NCBI GenBank assembly: GCA_033002965.1
Contig: JAURVB010014626.1
Span: forward strand, 1 to 64,000
Direction: 5' to 3'
DNA: 64,000 nucleotides
From: Piper betle
Lineage: Eukaryota > Streptophyta > Magnoliopsida > Piperales > Piperaceae
Made by a program: the position numbers and the translations under genes. The notes beneath the pieces are model-generated. The model saw only the letters and a list, made by a program, of their open reading frames with translations. It was not told the DNA's origin and did not search any database. Shown here piece by piece: positions 12,280-23,301 of this stretch (positions are counted from its first letter, which is position 1; every line of letters begins with the position of its first letter).

Positions 12280-13699
12280 TATAACACTCGAACGATAAAA
12301 GCGGACCAAAACAACCCTCTTAGCGTCTTGAGAATAGAAGGCATTACTAATTATAAATAAAAATGTGTCAAGGATAGTTAAAAACATGAAAAGAAAATAA
12401 TGGCGTTGAGCACAAGTGTGCATAGCATCTATCTGCCCTTCCACTAAAGCCGACCTAACACACATGATCAAAAGACATACATATATAATAAGAAAAACAT
12501 CAACAACAAATATCACTGGTCTAGAAAAAACTAATAGAAATTGACAAGTAAAATTTAATATTCTATGAGGAAGGGAAACAATACATAATCTCACTAAAAG
12601 TATTTACTGAGGAGCAGTGAAAATGCCTCTCTTGGCAATAACTAATCCCGCTCTCTAGAAAAAAAACATACCCTAAGCCCTATCTAAACTTCCATATAAC
12701 ACCTGGCCAAGAGCATAATGGTCTAGTTTTTTCAGGCACTTGCCTTCAATACCCTTTGATACAACAAGTCTAGACATGTGCGGTACAAAACAATGGTCAT
12801 CTACTCCATGCCTCTCCAGGTGTGAGGAAACTCAAGACATAGAAATGTCAGGATTTCTCAAGAATGGAACAACCCTCTCACTAATCCAGGGCCCACTCCG
12901 ACTTGCATATGCTCCCACTCATAGTATAGGCAAAGTCCAATTTACCAACTCTCGGTTCACTTAAAACTCAATAAAAACTATATATACGTCTGGGAAAGGA
13001 ATCATATAAGTAGGTCTAAAGGCAACGTGAGGTGGAGCTAAGTTCGAAAACAACTTGAAGGATCTCATCCTTAAAGGTTATTAATTATGGGAGTAAAATG
13101 AGTCTAGATAATCCATGTTAAGTGGCGATAAAACAACCACTTAACATGTCCTATGATCTAAAAATTAAATCTACAACAGAATAAGCGATAAATCTGAAAA
13201 GAGTTCTAATAGACCTATGGTCTAATATCCAACTGCATTGGCACATCTATTTCTAGATCAGACTCTAAAACCTACATCATAACCCACTGCTAAGTAAAAG
13301 ACTAATAACTCTATATGATGCATGGTCGTGGTGTGTGCTCACATCAACAATAACATCATTATAACATCGAACGAACCAACAATAAATGGTTGACACCCAT
13401 GTCAAGACATAACAAGGGAAAATGACTAAAAAATATAGGATAAATTAATTAATTAATAAATTTAAGTATAACTAGATAAATAATAAATACATGAAAATAA
13501 ATAATATACTAATCATAAAATAATAGCATAATTGTAGTATATAAGTATACGACTAAACGCGAGTAAATAATAAATAAATAATTCAATAAATAAATTAATT
13601 ACTTAATAGTTAATATCAATTAATCATGAATCAAAACATTATAACTATGAAATTCATGAATATATAATTAAACGTAGATGAATAATAACATACGCATGA

Positions 13700-13737
13700 C
13701 TGAACAAATAAATAAATAAATAAATAAATAAATAAAA
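13700..13737. repeat. (AAAT)n microsatellite
   Basis: About eight uninterrupted 'aaat/ataa' units within the minus-strand LTR. Confidence 0.85.
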
Positions 13738-14765
13738 GTTTATAAACATAAATAAGATTAATATTAATAATTAAATATATCATCAATAATAATAAATAAT
13801 CATATAATCGTTCACCTAGTACAACAATTATTTAAATAATAAGAAATAAACAATACTGAATAAATGAATAAAATAAATAAAAAAATAAATAATAAAAAAA
13901 AAACAATCATCACAACAACATATGTCAAAATATGTCAATATGCATCTAAACTAAAATATAGAGTCTCAAATTAGCGAAAACTATCGAGAAAAGGACGAAA
14001 ACAATTAAAAAACTGTTGAAAAGGCAACCGAGTTAACTTGGTTGAATCGGAGCAACTGGGCTGAACCGGACCCAGTTGGGCAGAGTTAATTCGGTCCGTG
14101 TTAATTGCTGAGTTGGGTTGGGCTGGACTCGGCAAACACAAACACGGACACAGCTATGCGAACGTGAATGCGAGCCGGCAGATGTTAACACAATCGGCGC
14201 TACTGGTGCCCATTGCCAAAAAGCTACAATGGCGGGGAGCCAGGGGTCGGTGCCAATCTTGATTGACGGCCTAGACAATGGGGAACATGGTGGAGGTTGC
14301 AAATGACGGAGCTCGGCCAGGTGTGAGGACATCAGTAGCGGCGGTCCTGGCCAAAACGAGGGTTGGGTGTGGTCTCAAATGGAAGATCTCGGCAAGGGTA
14401 AACTATCTGGGTGGTTGACCTCACCAAAGGAGGCTTGTCGGCGCCAGAAAATGCCCTAAAAGTGGTAGAAATAGTGGAAAATTGGGCGGCAAAATGTCGT
14501 CACCGGTGGCGGTGGAGGGTCTAGGTCGTTAGCTAGCAAGGAAGCGGTCATAGTGGTACTGATCCAGTAGTCGGAGGCAAGCCAGAGACTCACTAGAGGT
14601 GGCCCAAAGTGGCAGCGGTACTAAGGGTAGAAAAACTCCAAAAATGTAGGGAAAATCCCTTGAAAATGGGAGGGCAATGCTAGGGCTAATGTGGATGGCT
14701 TTGAACTTCCCAAGTGGCATGATCTGAATGCCCAACAACTCGTGGGCTTAGTGGGGTCCACTTAT

Positions 14766-14787
14766 GGTATATATATATATATATATG
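14766..14787. repeat. (TA)n microsatellite
   Basis: Short uninterrupted TA run inside the minus-strand LTR. Confidence 0.8.
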
Positions 14788-15296
14788 GTTGGAAAGCTCG
14801 GATCGACGCCAACAAAAGTCGAAATTGACTTGAGGCTTAAAAGTGATTATGTGGATGGGAATTGAGACAAAAAAGCTAAATGGGCCTGAAACTGAGAACT
14901 CAATTGAATAAATATCTAAGACTCAATTCAAACTAGACCCACCAGGGCAATCTAGTAGTTCAGAAATCTCTATGATGCATATAAAAGAGATACCCTAAAT
15001 AACTGAAATGGATTATAATCGCTGCAACGACCTAGATCTAGCACTTAAACCTTGGGCTAACATAAGTAAAAATCTATATACTCGAATATATACTAATAAC
15101 TCATGCTCTGTTGTAGCATAACTAAAGTTATCATTTGTATATTGGGCATACCCAACCTCCATAACTTGCTCATACTGTCATCTGGGCCCTATAATCATGT
15201 TTGAAAGCTGAACTAGCCCTAACCGATTGGAGATTAACTCGAAACTAGGCAAAGCAATAAGTGGGTAAAACCCTAACCCCAAGCTGGGGTTTTACA

Positions 15297-15637
15297 ACCC
15301 TGGTGCCCAGGCTTTGTTTATGAAAGTTTGGGGAAACTATGGGGAGACTCTCAAGCCAATATTAGGATGATGGTGGGTCAGTACAATGGAATGAAGATGG
15401 AGGAAATGATAATCGGGTGAATCATTTAAATATTGTATTCTAAGGAATTGTCCAGCTTGGGTTGTTCCATACCCAATCAACTCCAAGTCAAGATTGTGAC
15501 AAACAATGTGCTAGCCTCTTGTGAATATGTTGTGGTCTCCTTGAACATGTCTGATGTTGTTCTTAATATGAATACCCTCACTGCTAAGCTTAATGTTGAG
15601 GCTTAGAGGAGAAATAATAAAAATATGACTGTCTCTG
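15297..15637. other. Unassigned 340-bp segment
   Basis: Lies between two oppositely oriented Tekay-family LTRs. One frame is largely open with a few stops and could be an old retroelement coding fragment, but no motif was recognised. Confidence 0.3.
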
Positions 15638-17070
15638 TATAAAACCCGCGTCAAGTTAGTTTTAGAGCACTCATGTTGAGCCAAGGCCGGTCGTGTGCTA
15701 TGAACCATGAGAGTCATGTATACCCAAGTATATAATGATAACCTATGTAAGGTAACAACATAATGAGTTATCAGAGTATATGAAAATATGCCAAATTTTT
15801 TTATTTTTAGTAAACCGTAGAATTAAATTTAGTCTTTTTATCACGTTATGACGTTTTATTTATTATTTTGGGTGAGTTAGTAGTCTTAGAACATGTCATT
15901 CAAGTTAGGATTCGGTTATTTTATTATACTGTATTTTATTATATTTTATTTTATATTTTTCAAAATTTATTTATTATTTTTGACTTAGTGTACGGGCCAT
16001 GTAAACTTTTATTTTCATAAACCCTTACTATCCCCATTTTCTCCTTCCCGCGTCACCTCCTCCACCCCGACGCTTGCCGCCCAACCTTTTCACCTTCGCC
16101 TGTCTCCCTACCGGCGTCACCACGGCCGCCGGCCAGCACCTCCGCCACCGGCAACCACCTTCTACCCTCTTCGCAACCCTCCACTCTCCCTCATCACTCC
16201 CGATCTATCACCCCTCCTATCCAACATTCGCTGATGCACACCAGTGTACTCTCTCGATTGCCATCTTCCTCGCCGTTGTGGCCACCCCTGCCGACCACCA
16301 TCGTGGCTGACCAGCCTCACCTCCTACTCCCACCAATCCCTACCTTGCCTTTCGCCATTTTTCCCCACTCCTCCCAAGCCGAGCATCCCCATCACCGCCC
16401 TAGCCACGCCCCGCTCCGCCTTTGGATCTGCCACCAATGCCACTGCACTGCATTCGGCCAATTCCTCCTCATCCTCCAACAGACTTTTCGCTGCCCTACC
16501 TTTCCCCTCTCTTTCCCTATGCTTCCTCTACCCACAGGCCCCCCTTTTGCTTGATTGGCCACTGACAGCAATTACTGCCGCCGGCAAATTTCCGGCCAGC
16601 CACCAGCTCTCGTCATCCACCCTACCTCCTAGCCCTAGCCCTAGCCCTCCTCCTCGCCATGTGGCAACAGCCACCACCCCTTGGCACTGTCGGCAGTCGC
16701 GACTGCAGCCACCACCTGTATCGTGATTCCACACCCAATCACGTTGAGACGTGTTTGCTTCAAAAATTTTAGATTTTTTATACATTTTGACTATTTTGCA
16801 TATCATTTATAATTTTTACAAATTATTTATTTTTTGTCAATATGTTATTTTGAAATTTAGGGATAAATATCAGTTGATTAATAAACTACATTATGAAATT
16901 TAGAATTGATAATGATTAATGATACTTTAAATTATTTGATTTGAAAATTAAATAAATTATTGATAATGTTAAAAATTATGAAGTAAGGTATTAGTGTTAT
17001 AATTGTGTAGGTTGATTATTGATTTGATTAGAAATTTAATTCAGAATGAGGATTGGCATGATTTGATTAG
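15638..17070 (+). repeat. Old Tekay element, 5' LTR remnant
   Basis: Starts 'tataaaacccgcgtcaagtt', the start found in related LTRs at 18799 and 27311. It continues with the family blocks 'gccggtcgtg.gctatgaacc', 'gagagtcatgta' and 'tgagttagtagtcttagaaca', then the GC-rich block at 16030-16740. Downstream it loses family similarity and runs straight into pol sequence near 17075, so the rest of the LTR, primer site, gag and most of pol are deleted. The small ORFs in 16074-16806 are products of the GC-rich block. Confidence 0.65.
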
Positions 17071-17074
17071 AGTT

Positions 17075-18780
17075 GTTATCAGACTATCAGATTGACATAG
17101 TGTATCATGAGGGTAAAGTAAATGTAATAGCAGATGCTCTGAGTAGGAAGCCAGTTCGAGGCTTAGCACAGGATTGGCAATAGTTTCAGTGACTTAGCAT
17201 TCTATAGGCCAGAGACAGTTGGTCAAATTATGGCACGACTGACCATTCAGCCAAGTGTACTTGACACAGATCAGGGTTGCACAGGAGGATGATAAATAGT
17301 TGAGTCAGTGGCTAGAACAGAGAATGCACTAGGAGTTGGCCAGAGATACAGATGAATTAGTTGGATTAGTCAAACTGAGAGGTCGACTATTTGTGTCAGA
17401 TGTTCCAGAGTGTTCTAGACAGTACAATTTTTCACGAAGCTCACACGTCAAAATGTGCAGTGCATCTAGGTGGAGTGAAGATATACCATGATATCCAATA
17501 AACTTATTGATGCTCAGGAATGAAGAGAGAGACGTATGACACAGTTACCAAATGTTTGGTGTGTTACAAAGTGAAAGCTAAGCAAGTATGTCCAATTGGA
17601 ACATTACATGCATTGGAAACTCCAGAGTGGAAGTGGGAGAGCATAGCTTATGCTTTTGTAGTATGTTTCCCTAAGACCCGCCAATAGAAGGATGCAATAT
17701 AGGTCATAGTACATTGACTTACAAAGAGTGTGCATTTCATATAGATCAGAATGGATTACCTACTGACCACTTTGGTCATGTTATACAGAGATAAGATAGT
17801 ACGATTACATTGAGTACCACAAGAGATCATATCAGACAGGGGTCCGGGGTTCACATCCTAATTTTGGAAGGCTTTTTAGGCAACTATAGGCTCTGAGTCA
17901 AGATTCAGTACGATTTTTCATCCTCAGATAGATGGGTGGATTAAGGGAACCATACAGATACTAGAGGATTTGCTCCGAGCATGCATTTTAGACTTTGGAG
18001 GAAGATCGAAAAGAGCATCTACCTCTAGTAGAGTTCTCATACAACAACAATTATTAGGCTACAATCAGAATGACACCATTCGAAGCACTTTATGGCAGAC
18101 CATGTCAATCCCCAGTATGTTGGTTACAGGGCAGCGAACCAATGGTAATTTGGTTTAAAATGATCCAGTAGACACAAAAGGTAGTGTTGCAGATCAGAAA
18201 GAGAATTAAGTCACTCAGGATAGACAGAGAAGTTATGCCGATCAGCGCAAACGTGAGGTTCATTTCGTTGGATGGAGAGCACGTTTCCTAAAGGTCTCTT
18301 CCACTAAGGGAAATATGAGATTCGAGACGTGTGGGAAACTCAGCCCGCAATGTATCAGACCATTTGACGTGATCGAACGCATTAAACAAGTGGCTTATAG
18401 ATTAACATTGCCTCCTCATCTATCAGCTATGCATGATATCTTTCATGTGTCATTACTGAAGCATACCATCCAGACAATTCTCATGTTGTTAATTTTACAG
18501 AGATAGAGCTCCAACCAAACCTAACATATTCAGAAGACGTAGTCAAGATCGTGAACTGCCGAATGAAAGTTCTCAGAAGAAAAGAAGTTCCTCCAGTACA
18601 GTGTAATGGACTCGACAAGGAGTTGAAGAATCGACATGAGAACGTGAAGACAAATGAAGAAGAGATACCTAGAGATGTTCAGGCAACCAGCTTCACGACC
18701 AGGCATTCCAGTTGATATTTAGTTTTCTAGATTATTGATGAGTTTGAAACCTCCTTGGGTAAAATTTCAAGGACCAAATT
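17075..18780 (+). pseudogene. pol: Old Tekay pol remnant (RNase H end, integrase, chromodomain)
   Basis: The sequence parallels the C-terminal half of the intact pol at 23302-27246 but is full of stops and frameshifts. It opens with the RNase H end 'VYHEGKVNVIADALSRK' (about 17100). The integrase zinc-binding and core regions follow: the 'TPEWKWE' region near 17620 and a decayed 'SDRG' block near 17835 where the second catalytic Asp is expected. The 'PPHLSAMHDIFHVSLLK' segment lies near 18413-18460. A chromodomain relic around 18530-18700 is followed by the conserved 'ggtaaaatttcaaggacc' before the polypurine tract. It cannot be functional. It lacks gag, protease and reverse transcriptase, presumably lost in the deletion that fused it to the 5' LTR. 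Confidence 0.85.
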
Positions 18781-18798
18781 TTTCTATGGAGGGAAGGT

Positions 18799-19524
18799 TA
18801 TAAAACCCGGGACTTGAGTCAGGGTTTTATTTTAGTGAACCGGTCGGTTCAGTAATCGATTTGAGTCAAGTCAGTTTCAGAACACATGTGGTGCACTGAG
18901 GCCAGCCATGTATTATGAACAATGAGGGTCAAGTGTACCCGACTATGTGATGGTAAGATCATAAAAATGATAAAAAATGAGTTATTAGAGTATACGACAA
19001 TATGACAGTTATTTTTTAATATATATTTAATTGTAAAATCATTTCAGGCTGAATAACGCATTATGACACTGTAGATAGTATTTTGGAGAGGGGGTGAGTT
19101 GTTATTAGTTATAGAGCATGTCATTTTGATAATATTGAGTGTACTATATTTTATGGTATTTTTACATATTTTTTGATTTTTTTAGAATTTATTAAGAATT
19201 AGATATTATTTTTAGCGCAAGTCAGAGTCGAGTCAAATTTTATTTACAAAATTACTACCGACCTATTCAAAACGGCCTCCTTTACATTTCCTTCTCTCAA
19301 TGACATCGCCTCCAGTTGCTACGCCCCTACCAATCGATGCCGCCGACCTTTGCCGAACTGTTGCCAAGCCATTCCCCATCTTCTTGGCCGTCGTCCGACC
19401 TCCACGCCGCGATGAAGCCATGCTCTCGAGCCGATCTACTTCGCCATTGCAATGCCACCGTTGCCATCCCGTTGACCTAAGCAACATTTTCCCCCGTCAT
19501 GCATTGCCGTAAAGATAGGCCCAA
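18799..19524 (+). repeat. Old Tekay 3' LTR, left part
   Basis: Starts 'tataaaacccgggacttgag' after a polypurine tract. It is homologous to 27311-28000 but diverged. It is broken at 19524 by insertion of the young element; its continuation is at 30241. Confidence 0.8.
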
Positions 19525-22450
19525 AGTAAAACCCGTGACTCGAGTCAGAGTTTTACGGGAGTGAACCAGTCGGTTCAACCGTCTGTTCGAGTCGAGTCAG
19601 CTTCATGGACCGCGAGCTGAGTTGAGGCCAGTTGTGAGTTATGAGCGATGAGGGTCATGTATGCTCAAGTGTACGATGATAACGTCTAAAAGATGATGAA
19701 AAATGGGTTATCAAGTATATGGAGGTATACAATATTGATTGTTATTTTTATTTGATCGTAGAATAGTTTTAGGCCGAATAACGCATTAGGACGCGTTGGA
19801 TTATATTCGGGTGGGTTATTAGTTATAGAACATATCATTTGGATGTTGCTGTGTTCGTTTGATTTTACGGGATTTTTCCCAATTTTTTTGGATTTTTTTA
19901 GGATTTATTAGGAGATAGTTATTATTATTGACTCGAGTCGGAGTCGAGTCAAGTTTAATTTACAAAAATGCCATCGCACGCCCCTTCATCTTCCCCGACA
20001 CTTTCCCCTCCCAAAACCCTACCGCCGCCTTGTGTCGTCGCTACCGCTGCCACTGCCGACGTCGTGCTGCCGCCGATCAACGCCGCCCCACCCCGCCGTG
20101 CAGTCGTCGTGCCGCCACGACCCACCCCGGCCACCGTCTCGCCGCCACGACGCCGGAATCGCCCCACAAGCCGCGACGCCCTCCCTCGTCGATTCGCCAC
20201 CGTCCGGGCCGCCGCCGCCGCCGCTGTGACCACCGACGACTCACCCTCTCACTGTCGCCGACGTTTCCCCCACCATCCCGAGCGCCGTCGAGGCCGGCCG
20301 CAGCCCCGATCGGAGCACGCCGCCGCCGCCACCCATTTTTGACGCCGCCGCCGACAGCCATCGCCACCCCGATTGCTTTGTTTGACACCACCATCGGACC
20401 AAGCTCGTCGAGCTGGTGCCGATAGACCCCCTGATTGCCCCGTCCCGAATCATCGCCGGAATCGCCGGAAAACCGCCGACACTCGCCGGAAAACTGCCGG
20501 AACCGCCAGAAAATTGGATTCGTGGGAAATTCGCCGGATCATCCGCCGAACGCACCCGATCCAATCTGATCGGACTTCGGACGCCGCTAGGTGCCGAATT
20601 CGAGTTTCGAGCCACGAAACGGAAACCCTAGCCGTCGCCGATTTTCGACGACGCGAGGTATAATTTATTTTAACTTAATTATTTGAAAGTATTGATTATT
20701 AGAATTGCATGCTAGGATTGGTGAATTGTGTGTTATAATAATATATATAAATGTAGATTTGATTAAGGATAAAATATGAAATTTGTTTGATTGAGTGGTG
20801 TTAAAAATGGAGGCTAAGAAACTAATTAGGGTAACTAGGTAATGATCATGATCTAATGCAAACTAGCCTAAGTAGACTTGCTAGAATTGATATAGGTTGA
20901 TGTGTGTTGATTGATGCGTGATTGTGTTGATTGTGTGTGCATGCTATAGGATGTGTGATTCATCATGCGGGCGTTAGTTTTTAGCTTGATTGTGTAGGTA
21001 CGGTGTAGGAGCTCGCCGCCTAGGCGCGTGGACCCGTTTGGAGCTTCTACCAGGTCCGTTTAGGACTCGTTCTCTGTTTTTACGCTATTCTATTGTGTAT
21101 TTGATTTATCATGTGCAGGACGAGTTAAGTGGCGTTTTATCGGATCCCACTTAACTCGGGCCATTTAGCCAACGGTTCTTTTTGGATTAATAACCCTCGA
21201 GGATGAGATCCCTCGAGTTTGTTTTCGAACTTCAGATCCAGCTCACGATGCCTTCGGGCCTATTGTATAAATCCCAACCCAGGCCTATATATATGTATAG
21301 TTTTCGCGTTTTCGGTGAGAGATGGAATGAGGGTTACTGACGGCCACGCCTTCAGATAGGGCGTGTGCTCGGAAGAGCGGGCTCTGGAGCTGGGTGAGAC
21401 CCACTTCGTTCCCGAAGGATCCAGACAACTCCACCTTTGAGTTCCTCAAACCCGGAGAAGTGTGGAGGTTTACGGGTACTGCAATGCAGCGCATGTCTAG
21501 ACTTGTGGTTCAAAGGGTACTGAAGGCGACTGCCTGAGAGTGCTCGGCCTTTGTGCTCAAGGCCAGGAGTAATATGGAAGGTGCAGAGGGCGGTAAGGAA
21601 TGAGATTTGATGCGAGAAGCGATAGAGAAATGGCCAAGGTATGAGAATGAGAAAGAAAGGGGGACGCTGTCGACCCGAGGGCGACGGCCCGATAGCGACG
21701 CTCCCATATGTGCCCTGATGAGAGTTCTTGAGGAAGTATATGGTTTTGATTCAACAGGAGAGTTTGCTCTCCTGTGCCAGATTGATATTAGTTATTTTCC
21801 GGGCCGGTAACACTCGTTACTGACGGTTTTTCTATATATATGTAGGTGAGGAATGCGAGCGATGAAAGCTGTCGGGACTGCGGAGGAGCAGCACAGAACC
21901 GCGCACACATGTACCTGCCACGTGTAATGTATAATGATGGTTGTTTAATGCTGTGTGAATGATTATTAGAATGTTTTTGTCTTGATGAATTGCTTGTTAT
22001 GAAATGAACGGATAGATGTGAATGAGCAGGGAGCCTTGGAGTTCAGACTCGGCTTAGATGAAAACAAATGAGATAGTGATTGAATGCCATGGTAGATTGT
22101 TATGTTTTATCGTATTTTGATAAAATATTTATATACCCTTGTTGTGGACAGGTTGGCCCCTATTGCACTTTTAGGGGAAACTTTGTCCGTTTTTCCGTAG
22201 TAGTATATATTTTCTTTTGGTTTCTCATTTATTGTTTTGTCTTGTCTTTGCTTGCACGTCATGGCATGCATGTAGGACTCGCGTTAGAATCCAATTGTTC
22301 CCATTCATGCATTTCATATTTGCATCTCCATCTTGAGACGCCGAGAGTAGATCCGGGTCGGCTTAACCGAATCTAGTAGATTAGCGAACGGTTCGGTCGC
22401 CGGTGACATTTCCGGGTCGGTTCACGGGTGAGCCGAAACGGGGTGTTACA
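19525..22450 (+). repeat. Young Tekay 5' LTR (2926 bp)
   Basis: Aligned to the 3' LTR from 'gtaaaacccgtgactcgag' to 'ggggtgttaca'. The expected TG start is mutated (AG here, TA in the 3' copy), while the TGTTACA end is intact. A GC-rich block (about 19970-20640) follows the motif 'gactcgagtcggagtcgag' at 19931. The many overlapping ORFs at 19928-20663 come from that block's base composition and are not genes. Confidence 0.92.
21284..21299 (+). promoter_or_regulatory. Candidate LTR TATA box
   Basis: 'cctatatatatgtatag' in the 5' LTR. The block is conserved in the 3' LTR (29071-29089) and, on the minus strand, in the related LTRs at about 2990 and 51720. A second conserved 'ctatatatatgtag' at about 21832-21845 is an alternative. 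Which one directs transcription cannot be decided here. Confidence 0.45.
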
Positions 22451-22454
22451 ACAG

Positions 22455-22467
22455 TGGTATCAGAGCC
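22455..22467 (+). promoter_or_regulatory. Primer-binding site, first copy
   Basis: 'tggtatcagagcc' is complementary to the 3' end of plant initiator Met-tRNA, including CCA. It lies 4 nt after the 5' LTR. A second copy follows 45 bp downstream. Confidence 0.9.
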
Positions 22468-22499
22468 AACTCTTGGCATATGTTCTCTGATACCAACAG

Positions 22500-22511
22500 T
22501 GGTATCAGAGC
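22500..22511 (+). promoter_or_regulatory. Primer-binding site, second copy
   Basis: 'tggtatcagagc' again, with matching context on both sides ('acag' before, 'aac.cttgg' after). Between the copies an inverted 'ctctgatacca' (about 22489-22499) could pair with either. Confidence 0.85.
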
Positions 22512-22681
22512 TAACCCTTGGTTGATTAAGATGGTAGATGCATTACAGGTTACATGTGTGCCGAAGCTGCTCCGAGCTGTACCGACAGGTATTTTTCTGT
22601 CTTTATGTTTTTGTTCACAGATTTTCTTACCAATCGGTGGTGTGACAGGGTGAGTAGATTAGAGTAGGGTACACAAACAGG

Positions 22682-23299
22682 ATGGTGACACAGACCCGTC
22701 GGACGCAGATCAGGACCCCATCGCCTCCAGTAGTCAGACAGGATAGTCCCGGCCATGGTCACAGTGACACAGCTTCCAGTCAACCTAGGACCACCATGCC
22801 ACCAGCAGAGACGAGTGTACCGGTATCAGCTAGTCGTCGTACGGAGAGCCATCGCCGAGACAGTCGACGCGACAGTCACCGCAGTGGGAGTAGTCGACAG
22901 GAAAGGGATGCTGCGATAGCTAGGCTAGTTGAGGTTCAGATGCAAATGCAGCAGAATCAGGAGGAATTTAGGAGAGAGCTCAGACAGATAGCTCTATCAG
23001 TGGCTAGAGCAGAGAAGAGACCAGCCGTGGATGAAGAGGCGCAAGGAGAGCCAGTAGCGCCCATGGGCCCTCCGCCGCCGCCTCCTCCTCCACCGCTGCA
23101 ACAGGGAGCTACCCCCGCAACAGCTCCTCTGGTTGCCCCACTTCAGGCAAGGATGAGACAGGACGTCAGTGGACCCGCGATAGCAGGTAGCGGGCAGACC
23201 GCAGGGGGAGTGGAGCAGTTGGAGGTGACAGTGTACCAGTTGGTACGGGATCACAGTTTCCCCGTTATGAGCAAGCAGAGGGATCAAACAGATCTGTAG
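22682..23299 (+). CDS. gag: Gag N-terminal region (separated from gag-pol by a frameshift)
   Basis: ATG-started frame of 205 codons beginning 230 bp after the LTR. It encodes a Gln/Arg/Ser-rich N-terminus, a coiled-coil-prone Gln/Glu/Arg stretch (about residues 75-110), and a run of nine prolines. This is the low-complexity start typical of Tekay Gag, ahead of the capsid-like domain. The homologous continuation ('YERFVKNGG...') lies in another frame, which is open from 23191. One shift between 23191 and about 23230 would be needed; the G5 run at 23204-23208 is the obvious slip or indel site. After about 23230 the last residues of this frame look like read-through noise. The ORF is probably one gene with the next entry, broken by a 1-nt mutation. 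Confidence 0.75.
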   Translation: MVTQTRRTQIRTPSPPVVRQDSPGHGHSDTASSQPRTTMPPAETSVPVSASRRTESHRRDSRRDSHRSGSSRQERDAAIARLVEVQMQMQQNQEEFRRELRQIALSVARAEKRPAVDEEAQGEPVAPMGPPPPPPPPPLQQGATPATAPLVAPLQARMRQDVSGPAIAGSGQTAGGVEQLEVTVYQLVRDHSFPVMSKQRDQTDL

Positions 23300-23301
23300 A
23301 C

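Larger units (their letters stand above)
12280..15296 (-). mobile_element. Tekay-family LTR, minus strand
   Basis: About 3.0 kb, reading 'tataacactcgaa' at 12280 (terminal TGTAACACCCGAA-like) to 'ctggggttttaca' at 15296 on the plus strand. Shared family blocks on the minus strand are the conserved central region (12680-13090), the GC-rich block (about 14030-14760) and the start-side segment (about 15080-15290). It has grown locally by 'aaat' repeats (13690-13740) and a TA run (14766-14787). No internal gypsy region adjoins it, so it may be a solo LTR, but the flanking 5-mers do not match. Confidence 0.7.

Noticed and set aside
13700..13737. CRISPR-like or satellite repeats
   Set aside because: Simple microsatellite with no spacers; the sequence is plant nuclear DNA.
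16074..16806. Pro/Ser-rich ORFs of up to 160 codons
   Set aside because: GC-rich block of the old 5' LTR, not conserved in frame with the other LTR copies.
19928..20663. Cluster of Pro/Arg-rich ORFs on both strands, repeated at 27629-28471
   Set aside because: They lie in the GC-rich block of the two LTRs of one element, overlap in all frames and are not conserved in frame between the LTR copies.
22455..22511. tRNA gene
   Set aside because: The Met-tRNA-like words are only 11-13 nt primer sites and their inverse; no cloverleaf is present. The same applies at 41835 and 57701.
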